A program made the position numbers and the translations under genes. The notes under the pieces are model-generated. The model was not told the DNA's origin. It did not search any database and saw nothing but the letters and a program-made list of their open reading frames with translations. Of a stretch of 21,572 nucleotides of DNA, positions 7,850 to 14,359 are shown one piece after another. Position 1 is the first letter of the stretch; the number at the start of each line of letters is the position of its first letter. Location of the stretch: assembly GCA_038248745.1 (NCBI GenBank), contig JBBRXC010000014.1, positions 1-21,572 of the forward strand, read 5' to 3'. This DNA is from JAENWH01 sp038248745 (GTDB taxonomy: Bacteria; Bacillota; Clostridia; Peptostreptococcales; Anaerovoracaceae).

Positions 7850-9700
7850 ATGCTAATTCATAATAATATCCTTCTGTATAGCATGCTTATATGTTCATTG
7901 CTGCTGGTGCTGTTCCTTTCGGTTATCATTTTGCGAATGAAACGAAAGCGCCAGATTCACTATGCGTTTCTTTTGGCTAACACCTGTGTACTGGTCTGGT
8001 CAGCCATCCGACTGATTCAATTGATTATTTTTGATATGTGGGGCGAATATTATCCGGTACTGGAGCATCTCTCTTATATCGCCATATGTCTTCTCCCTAT
8101 ATTTGTACTGATGATTGGGGTTGTTTTTGCAAAAACCCGTATCCAATGGAACTGGAACTATCTTCTTCTGTTGATCATTCCTTCTATTTCCATTGTCATG
8201 GCGCTGACCAATAGCCTGCATCACCTGTTTATTCTCAAATATAGCTTCACCAGTACACAATTTGTCTACGGCTCTTATTATCCTATCCATGAATATTATT
8301 CTTATATCTGTATTTTAGTGGGGCTTTGGTTTTTGATTTCCTTTTCAACAAAAAATTCCGGTTTCTTCTCAAAACAATCAATTTTGATTACAATAGGTGT
8401 GATTGTGCCTCTAGTGGTTATAGTCCTAAGCACCTCTAAGATCGTGGATATGCTGGTTTTCTATGAGAACATCTCTTTTTCTGTGGCCATGCTGTTTTTT
8501 ACAATCGCCATTTTTAAATTCCAATTAATGAATGTCATCCCCATTGCGTTGCAGAAGATTGTTGACCTTATCTCTGACAGCTATATCGTCGTCAATGACG
8601 AACTGGAGATTATTGACTTCAACCGATCGTTCCTTGAAACCTTCGGGGAAATGGTGGCAATTACAAGAAGGGCTTTCTTGCTTGACGTACTTTCTTCAGC
8701 CTCGGTCTCCTTCAACGAAGAGAGAATTATAGAAAGTCTTAAGCTTGCAAAGGAACAACGCAATCATATATCTTTTGAGGATCATATTTTCAGCCCAAAA
8801 TTTGACAAACATTTTGAAACTGAAATTATCCCCATCTATGCGGGCAAAAAATATATGGGTTTCATCCTTCTTTTCAAGGATGTGACGGAGCATAAGCGAC
8901 ATATTGAGATTATCAAGCGCAATCAGGAAGTACTTATAGAGAAGGAGCGCATGGCCTCCCTAGGACAAATGATCGGTGGGATTGCCCACAACCTGAAAAC
9001 ACCAATCATGTCCTTATCCGGGGGAATTGAGGCCCTCCATGATCTGGTGACAGAATATAGGGAATCCATTTCTGATCCTCAGATTACGCCGGAGGACAAC
9101 ATGGAAATCGCAAGGGAAATGGAAGAATGGCTAGACAAGATGAAACCTTACTGCAGATATATGTCCGACGTCATCAGCGCAGTCAAAGGGCAGGCCGTCA
9201 AAATGAACGATTCCAGCACGGACAAGTTTACTGTTGAAGAGCTTTTAAAGCGCATTGAGGTGCTCATGCATCATGAACTTAAAATTTCACATTGCAATCT
9301 GTTTATTAAGTCCTCCATCGACCCTAACACAGAGATTAAAGGGGAGTTGAATAATCTGGTGCAAATTTTTGACAACATCATCAGCAATTCAATTCAATCC
9401 TATGAAGGTCTTCCAGGCAAGGTGAACCTCCTTGTTAGCAAAAATGACGATGAAATAAATTTTGTTTTTCAAGATTTTGGTAAAGGGATTCCAGATGATG
9501 TTCAGCCCCGACTTTTTAAAGAGATGGTAACTACCAAAGGAAAGGATGGGACTGGTCTTGGCTTATACATGTCCTATTCCACCATCAAAGGTCGTTTCGA
9601 TGGCAATATGTGGTTTTCCTCAAAAGAGGGGGAAGGTACAAGCTTTTATATCATGATTCCAAGCCTTACAAGTCAAATCAGACAGGGAGAGTATTCATGA
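7850..9700 (+). CDS. 7TM-type sensor histidine kinase with PAS-like domain
   Basis: A 616-residue membrane kinase. The first 230 or so residues form about seven hydrophobic helices with a TNSLHHLF motif between two of them, resembling the N-terminal 7TM module of many Clostridia kinases. A PAS-like region follows (about 240-350), then the H box with His380 (IAHNLKTP), the N box (FDNIISNSIQ), the G1 box (DFGKGIPDD) and the G2 box from Gly567 (GTGLGLYM). It should autophosphorylate and pass phosphate to the response regulator encoded next. The start is ATG 7850 behind AAAAGGAG; an upstream TTG is in frame at 7823 but lacks a good site. The gene begins 45 bp after the NRPS stop with no terminator between. 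Ligand unknown; a membrane-soluble product of the NRPS is a candidate. Confidence 0.92.
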   Translation: MLIHNNILLYSMLICSLLLVLFLSVIILRMKRKRQIHYAFLLANTCVLVWSAIRLIQLIIFDMWGEYYPVLEHLSYIAICLLPIFVLMIGVVFAKTRIQWNWNYLLLLIIPSISIVMALTNSLHHLFILKYSFTSTQFVYGSYYPIHEYYSYICILVGLWFLISFSTKNSGFFSKQSILITIGVIVPLVVIVLSTSKIVDMLVFYENISFSVAMLFFTIAIFKFQLMNVIPIALQKIVDLISDSYIVVNDELEIIDFNRSFLETFGEMVAITRRAFLLDVLSSASVSFNEERIIESLKLAKEQRNHISFEDHIFSPKFDKHFETEIIPIYAGKKYMGFILLFKDVTEHKRHIEIIKRNQEVLIEKERMASLGQMIGGIAHNLKTPIMSLSGGIEALHDLVTEYRESISDPQITPEDNMEIAREMEEWLDKMKPYCRYMSDVISAVKGQAVKMNDSSTDKFTVEELLKRIEVLMHHELKISHCNLFIKSSIDPNTEIKGELNNLVQIFDNIISNSIQSYEGLPGKVNLLVSKNDDEINFVFQDFGKGIPDDVQPRLFKEMVTTKGKDGTGLGLYMSYSTIKGRFDGNMWFSSKEGEGTSFYIMIPSLTSQIRQGEYS

Positions 9701-9795
9701 ATCACGAATTATTAATACGAGAAGAGTTATTTTTGAAACGGAGGCGTTGGAAAGTCTTTCATCGCATTCCCTTCACTTTGAAAGGATGGTCATAA
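9697..9795 (+). CDS. Possible 32-residue basic microprotein between kinase and regulator genes
   Basis: ATG 9697 overlaps the kinase stop codon in an ATGA junction and lies behind AGGGAGAG. The frame ends with TAA at 9793-9795, one base before the regulator ATG. The predicted peptide (MNHELLIREELFLK at the start, then KRRRW) has a strongly basic centre and a hydrophobic, aromatic C-terminal half; there is no signal peptide. It exactly fills a 96-bp gap in an otherwise tightly packed unit. I recognise no family. It may be a real microprotein, a translational coupler, or a chance frame. Confidence 0.35.
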   Translation: MNHELLIREELFLKRRRWKVFHRIPFTLKGWS

Positions 9796-9796
9796 T

Positions 9797-11299
9797 ATGA
9801 GACGAGAGAGGTTTCAAGTATCCTCAAATTATAAAATCCTCCTAGTGGACGATGAACAGGGCATTTTGGACTCCCTGTCAGTGGTTCTGAAAAGGAGTGG
9901 ATATCAGTATACTGGGCTGACATCTCCTTTAGAGGCAATCGAACGGGTTCGAGACGAACATTTTGACCTACTGATTCTCGATTTCCTGATGAGTCCTATC
10001 CATGGAGACGAAGTCGTCCGTCAAATCAGAGAATTCAACAGAGAGATTTATATCCTTCTGCTCACCGGGCACAAGGATCTGGCGCCGCCATTGGAAACCA
10101 TTAGAGCACTGGAAATCCAAGGTTACTGTGAGAAGAGCGACCGCTTTGACCAACTTTTATTGCTTGTAGAGTCGGGGATAAAATCCATTGAGCAGATGCA
10201 ATTAATCAAGAAATTTCAGGAGGGGCTCAACAAGATTTTACAAGCTGTTCCGAAAATTTATCAGCTACAACCCATCGGAAGCATACTGGAGGAAATCCTA
10301 ATAGAGATCATGCCTCTTGTGAACAGTGAGAATGCCTTTATTCTAGTGGATGACATTATTCAATTTAGTTCAGAAAATAACAGTATTTTCAAAGGCATTG
10401 GAAGTTATCACACCGACATCCATGATTTTATGGAAATGCTAAATCCTTCCCTTATGGAACATATCGGCCATGCCCGGCTTAACAAATCTGCCGTTAAGCT
10501 TGACGGTGGTGTGGTTATCCCCCTCATTAACGAATATCAACAGGATATTGGTATTATTTATGTGGAAAGCGACGATCTTGAAGATGGTCTGAAGCTTCTT
10601 GAAATCTATTCAAGCCAAGCATCTTCTTCCATTAACAATGCCTTTCTCCACTCCCTTGTTAATATAAAAAATGAGGAGCTGAGTAAAACCTATGATCAAC
10701 TTCGCGAGAGATATATGGATACCATTGAGGCGCTTCGAATGGTCGTAGATGCCAAGGATACTTATACCCGAGGGCACTCAGACCGGGTGTCTTATTATAC
10801 AGTTAAAATTGGGGAGTCCTTTGGCATGAACGAAGAGCAACTGGAACTACTACGTATCAGTGGGCTCTTCCATGATGTGGGAAAAATCGGCACTTCGGAT
10901 GATATTTTATCTAAAGTAGACAAGCTTACTGACCGAGAGCTAAGCGAAATACGAAAGCATCCTCTCAAGGGCGCACATATTCTTTCCGCGATTTCTATGT
11001 TTAAAGAGGTGGCTCCAGTGGTGAAATGCCACCACGAGAGAATCGATGGAAGCGGTTATCCGGAAGGGCTTAAAGGAGAAGAGATTCCCTTCATGTCTCG
11101 AATTATCGCAGTAGCTGATGCCTTCGATGCCATGATGTCTGATCGACGCTACCGTTCAAAGCTTCCCTTGAAGGAGGCTCGAATTCAGCTGATTAACGGT
11201 TCTGGTTCCCAGTTTGACCAAGAGGTGGTTGATCATTTTCAACGTGTGTTGGAGAAATTCCCGGATATGGTCAATGAACTTACCGCGACTTATGAATAA
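9797..11299 (+). CDS. Response regulator with REC, GAF-like middle and HD-GYP domains
   Basis: A 500-residue protein. The receiver domain (about 12-130) has the acidic pair D18/D19, phosphoacceptor Asp62 (LLILDFLM), Thr90 and Lys113. Residues about 145-285 look like a degenerate GAF domain. A helical linker leads to the HD-GYP domain (about 305-490), with HD at 359-360, HHE at 412-414 and an intact DGSGYPEGL at 417-425, so the metal ligands and GYP signature expected of an active c-di-GMP phosphodiesterase are present. There is no DNA-binding domain, so output should be hydrolysis of cyclic di-GMP (or a related nucleotide). It is encoded 96 bp after the sensor kinase, its likely partner. ATG 9797 follows AAAGGATGG. 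An intrinsic terminator follows directly. Confidence 0.94.
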   Translation: MRRERFQVSSNYKILLVDDEQGILDSLSVVLKRSGYQYTGLTSPLEAIERVRDEHFDLLILDFLMSPIHGDEVVRQIREFNREIYILLLTGHKDLAPPLETIRALEIQGYCEKSDRFDQLLLLVESGIKSIEQMQLIKKFQEGLNKILQAVPKIYQLQPIGSILEEILIEIMPLVNSENAFILVDDIIQFSSENNSIFKGIGSYHTDIHDFMEMLNPSLMEHIGHARLNKSAVKLDGGVVIPLINEYQQDIGIIYVESDDLEDGLKLLEIYSSQASSSINNAFLHSLVNIKNEELSKTYDQLRERYMDTIEALRMVVDAKDTYTRGHSDRVSYYTVKIGESFGMNEEQLELLRISGLFHDVGKIGTSDDILSKVDKLTDRELSEIRKHPLKGAHILSAISMFKEVAPVVKCHHERIDGSGYPEGLKGEEIPFMSRIIAVADAFDAMMSDRRYRSKLPLKEARIQLINGSGSQFDQEVVDHFQRVLEKFPDMVNELTATYE

Positions 11300-11301
11300 A
11301 A

Positions 11302-11336
11302 AAAATAAGCATGCCTTCCGGCACGCTTATTTTTTT
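11302..11336. terminator. Bidirectional intrinsic terminator between convergent units
   Basis: A run of A, then a stem of 9 bp (11302-11310 with 11325-11333), one A-C mismatch, 4 more base pairs (TGCC with GGCA) around a TTCC loop, and a run of T to 11336. Because the arms are A-rich on one side and T-rich on the other, it works in both directions and would end both the HD-GYP gene and the facing ECF transporter gene. Confidence 0.9.
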
Positions 11337-11348
11337 ATATTCTTTTCT

Positions 11349-12143
11349 CTATTTTTCTAAACTCATGGTTTTATAAGTAAAATATTTTTTTGCAGGCGTC
11401 TTGTAAAGCGCCCCTGCAAGAATAACTGCAATCAAGAAGCCTCCTACGAACTGAAGCATATTTGTTGGAATGCTAAATGCTGATACCGCGAAGTTTCCAT
11501 AAATAAGACCTCCTGCAATATAATATCCAAATACCATCCAAAGCCCTGTGCCAGTCATTGCAACAATCTGATATACCGGAACAATAATATGCTCTTTTTT
11601 CTTTACAACAAAAGAAATAATGATCAACAATACAGGTATAATCAATGCAATCAGCATCAACTGACTTTGAATCCCATTAATAAAATCGCCAAATTCGGAT
11701 GCAGTGCTGACTCCCGCATCTTTATATAGACTTGCTGCATTGGCAGTTGCTTCATAAGCGACGATCCGTTGAACAATTAAATTAAAAGCCCCCCACATAA
11801 CCGCAATGATCATACTAAATAATGCCGTAAATTTTTTGTTTTTCATACATTGTTGAATGATTAATCCCATTATCACTGCCATCAGTGCTTTTATGCATAA
11901 GGTCCAGGGTGCCCAGTGAATATACCCTAGAAATATATCCGCCAGGGCGGAGCCAACTCCTGCCGCAAAGGCACCATGTTTCCAGCCTAAAATTAAAACG
12001 GCTAAAAATATCATGCTGTCTCCCATATGAATGTATCCATTGGTAAACGGAACCGGTATTGCAATTACCATCGTTGCTACCGTAATAAGTGCTGTCATCA
12101 ATCCTGTTGTGACAATTTTTTGTGTTTTGTCATAAAGTTGCAT
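11349..12143 (-). CDS. ECF transporter S component, probably vitamin B6 type
   Basis: A 264-residue, very hydrophobic protein with about six membrane helices. The N-terminal part carries IPVPFTNGYIHMGDSMIFL, typical of the ECF-type riboflavin-like S component family (Pfam ECF-ribofla_trS), which binds a vitamin and docks to a shared EcfA/A'/T energy module, not encoded here. Substrate cannot be read from the sequence alone. Divergence from a MocR/PdxR-type regulator suggests pyridoxine or a relative (PdxU-like); this is inferred from gene context and from the known regulation of PdxU transporters by PdxR. ATG 12143 follows TAGGAG. It ends at the shared terminator facing the HD-GYP gene. Confidence 0.85.
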   Translation of the reverse strand: MQLYDKTQKIVTTGLMTALITVATMVIAIPVPFTNGYIHMGDSMIFLAVLILGWKHGAFAAGVGSALADIFLGYIHWAPWTLCIKALMAVIMGLIIQQCMKNKKFTALFSMIIAVMWGAFNLIVQRIVAYEATANAASLYKDAGVSTASEFGDFINGIQSQLMLIALIIPVLLIIISFVVKKKEHIIVPVYQIVAMTGTGLWMVFGYYIAGGLIYGNFAVSAFSIPTNMLQFVGGFLIAVILAGALYKTPAKKYFTYKTMSLEK

Positions 12144-12185
12144 ATTGTCTCCTAAAAATCTAAAGCGAATAATTTGTTTGCTTTA

Positions 12186-12201
12186 ATCATATTACTATGA
12201 T
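12186..12201. promoter_or_regulatory. Candidate operator: inverted repeat over the ECF gene -10
   Basis: ATCATA, four bases, TATGAT: a perfect 6-bp inverted repeat overlapping the predicted -10 of the transporter promoter. It is well placed for repression by the divergent MocR-type regulator. No experimental support. Confidence 0.4.
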
Positions 12202-12224
12202 ATTGTAATTAAATAAATATGCAA
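12197..12224 (-). promoter_or_regulatory. Promoter of the ECF S component gene
   Basis: On the minus strand, TTGCAT (12219-12224), a 16-bp spacer and TATCAT (12197-12202). The start would be near 12190, about 45 nt before ATG 12143. Confidence 0.5.
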
Positions 12225-12239
12225 TTCTAGATATTTTTA

Positions 12240-12265
12240 TGTATACAGTTTCTTTTCTTGTATAC
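12240..12265. promoter_or_regulatory. Candidate MocR operator: direct TGTATAC repeats
   Basis: TGTATAC occurs at 12240-12246 and again at 12259-12265, 19 bp apart start to start, just upstream of the regulator gene's ribosome binding site. MocR proteins commonly bind paired repeats and autoregulate. I could not identify a convincing promoter for this gene. Confidence 0.4.
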
Positions 12266-12278
12266 TAGAGAGGTTACC

Positions 12279-13682
12279 ATGAAACAAATAATGCCTATAT
12301 TCTCCTACAATCATTCAACGCCACTTTACCTTCAATTATTTAACTATATTAAGGATAACATTCTTAACGGGAGTATCAGAAGTGGCGAAAAATTACCTTC
12401 CCTTAGAGCTCTATCCAAATCTATTGAAATCAGTATCACTACAGTTGGTCTTGCCTATGATCAGCTGCTGGTTGAAGGATACATTTTCAGCAAACCGGGA
12501 TCCGGCTATTTTATTAATGAAATAGCTTCTGGCATGGGAACCCCCTCAGCGAGAGCCTCCTCCTCTAGGGAAGAAGAATTGACAAAAGACAATACTTATT
12601 ACTATGATCCCGCTACCTTTGATTTCGCCAAATGGAAGAAATGCACGAATCAGGTGTTAACCGAATACGCTTATTTGCTTTTTCACGAAGGGGATTCTCA
12701 GGGAGAACTGGCCTTAAGGAGAGAAATATCAAAATATGTCTATCAGTCAAGGGGGGTTATCTGCACCCCCGACCAAATTGTCATTGGTGCTGGGACGCAA
12801 CAAATAACCGGTCAGCTTTCTAATATCCTTGCTTTAATGAGCATAAAAAGCATCATTCTCGAAGACCCTTGTTATTTACCAGTAAAAAACATTTTTCGTG
12901 ATCGTGGTTTTACTATTTCTCAAATTCCGGTTGGTAGGGAAGGCATAAGCCTTCCTCATTTGCCGATAAATCTCCCATCTGCTGTTTATGTCAGTCCTTC
13001 TAACCAGTTCCCTACAGGAGCCGTTATTCCAGTTGGGAAAAGATATGAATTGTTATCTTGGGCACAAAAAAACAAAAGCATAATCATTGAGGATGATTAT
13101 GACAGTGAGCTTAGGTATTTCGGAAGACCTATTCCCGCATTACAGGGCTTAGATACAAATCAAAGGGTTGTCTATCTAGGTTCATTTTCTTCCACCTTAT
13201 TTGCTTCCGTTAAACTGAGTTATATGATTCTTCCAGCATTTATGGCCGATATTTTTCAAGGTTTAAAAAGTGACTATTCCCAGACATGCTCTAAAATGGA
13301 GCAGCTGACACTTTCACTCTTTATGGGTAAAGGTCAGTATCAAATAGGGATCAAAAAACTTAGGGCCTTATGCGCCCAGAAGTTAAATCTGGCTACAAGT
13401 GTTTTAACCAAGAAAGGTGCCGGATTTATTCATTTAACAAACACCACCTCAGGTGTTAGTATTATCATCAATATTAACAGTAGAAAATCATCAGCCCAGC
13501 TTTGTCAGGAAGGGGCTTCCCTAGGAATTCAACTTTCAGAAATGTCTTTCTATACGGAGACGCCAAATAAAGTCTCCTCCTTGATTTTATACTTCAACCA
13601 GATTCCAATCGATAAGATCCCTTCTGCTTTAGAATCATTGATTGAACTTTGGCATAGCAATCCTAGTGATAACAACTTTTAG
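12279..13682 (+). CDS. MocR/PdxR-type regulator (GntR HTH fused to aminotransferase fold)
   Basis: A 467-residue protein. The N-terminal 80 or so residues form a GntR winged helix (LYLQLFNYIKDNIL, GEKLPSLRALSKS, GSGYFI), followed by a fold-type I aminotransferase-like domain with SPSNQFPTGAVIP, EDDYDSELRYFGRP and LPALQGLD-like (IPALQGLD) motifs. MocR regulators use this domain to sense PLP. In the usual FSK motif the lysine that forms the PLP aldimine is replaced: the sequence is GSFSSTLF, with Ser305 at that position. The gene is divergent from the ECF S component, so it probably controls that gene and itself. ATG 12279 follows AGAGAGG; an in-frame TTG at 12258 lacks a site. The stop codon overlaps that of the facing MoeB/ThiF-like gene by 3 bases. 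Confidence 0.9.
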   Translation: MKQIMPIFSYNHSTPLYLQLFNYIKDNILNGSIRSGEKLPSLRALSKSIEISITTVGLAYDQLLVEGYIFSKPGSGYFINEIASGMGTPSARASSSREEELTKDNTYYYDPATFDFAKWKKCTNQVLTEYAYLLFHEGDSQGELALRREISKYVYQSRGVICTPDQIVIGAGTQQITGQLSNILALMSIKSIILEDPCYLPVKNIFRDRGFTISQIPVGREGISLPHLPINLPSAVYVSPSNQFPTGAVIPVGKRYELLSWAQKNKSIIIEDDYDSELRYFGRPIPALQGLDTNQRVVYLGSFSSTLFASVKLSYMILPAFMADIFQGLKSDYSQTCSKMEQLTLSLFMGKGQYQIGIKKLRALCAQKLNLATSVLTKKGAGFIHLTNTTSGVSIIININSRKSSAQLCQEGASLGIQLSEMSFYTETPNKVSSLILYFNQIPIDKIPSALESLIELWHSNPSDNNF

Positions 13683-14359
13683 ATTTCAAACACTTCATAA
13701 TCATGATTCAGCAGGTCTACTGTTAATAATTTGTTTTGAAGAATATCGCCTTTGTTAAAAAGAACCTTGGTAACCTCGGCCACTTGAATAGACGCAACCA
13801 GTGCAGGCGTAAAGGCCGGATTTCCAAGTTCCACTTCAACGCCTTTGTTTTCCTCTCCACTGTAAATACGGTCCATGGTATGATCGCCAGGCATAATGGT
13901 GGAAACCTGTCCATACCAACCCGCTATGGCGCCATGCACCAGTGGAATTTTAAGTTCGTTGCAACCTCTGGCCAATATTTTTCTAGAGAACATATTATCC
14001 AGCGCATCAATAATAATATCATGACCTTTCAATATTTCCTGGTAATTCTCTTCCGTGAGAAATCCAAAAATTGGCATGATCTCCACCTCGGAATTCACCT
14101 CTGCCATTCGTTCTTTTGCAACCTGTGCTTTTTCTCTGCCAATAAGTCTTTCCGTAGAAAGAATCTGCCGGTTTAAATTCGTCTCCTCAAAGACGTCCCC
14201 ATCTACCGCTGTAATATAACCAATACCAAGTCTCCCCAGCATCTCGATTATATAACCCCCAAGGCCTCCACAACCGATGACACAAACACGGAAATTTTTA
14301 AACTGCTCATTTTCTTCAGGGCTGAACGTGTTCATATTCCTTAGATATCTATTTTCCAT
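13679..14359 (-). CDS. MoeB/ThiF/HesA-family E1-like adenylyltransferase
   Basis: A 226-residue protein with the nucleotide-binding GCGGLGG (29-35), the acidic VDGDVFEETNLNRQ segment (52-65) and DALDN (118-122) of the MoeB/ThiF/HesA family. These enzymes adenylate the C-terminal Gly-Gly of MoaD or ThiS-type carriers. It lacks the paired CxxC zinc motifs of many members, and its only cysteines are C26, C30 and C133, so no obvious C-terminal catalytic Cys is present. As last gene of a tungsten/molybdenum cofactor operon, it probably activates a MoaD-type carrier, although none is encoded here. The start is uncertain: ATG 14359 overlaps the moeA fusion gene by 11 bp with AAAGGAG 9 bp upstream; a TTG at 14368 is also in frame. 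Confidence 0.82.
   Translation of the reverse strand: MENRYLRNMNTFSPEENEQFKNFRVCVIGCGGLGGYIIEMLGRLGIGYITAVDGDVFEETNLNRQILSTERLIGREKAQVAKERMAEVNSEVEIMPIFGFLTEENYQEILKGHDIIIDALDNMFSRKILARGCNELKIPLVHGAIAGWYGQVSTIMPGDHTMDRIYSGEENKGVEVELGNPAFTPALVASIQVAEVTKVLFNKGDILQNKLLTVDLLNHDYEVFEI

Noticed and set aside
9610..9696. Longer version of the small ORF, starting inside the kinase gene
   Set aside because: Would overlap the conserved kinase C-terminus and lacks a ribosome binding site; the ATGA junction start at 9697 is better.
12279..13682. Calling the MocR gene a pseudogene because the PLP lysine is missing
   Set aside because: The frame is full length, the HTH is intact, and other pocket motifs remain; a functional regulator with altered ligand binding is more likely.
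13736..14176. 146-codon plus-strand frame
   Set aside because: Antisense shadow of the MoeB/ThiF-like gene, whose motifs are clear.
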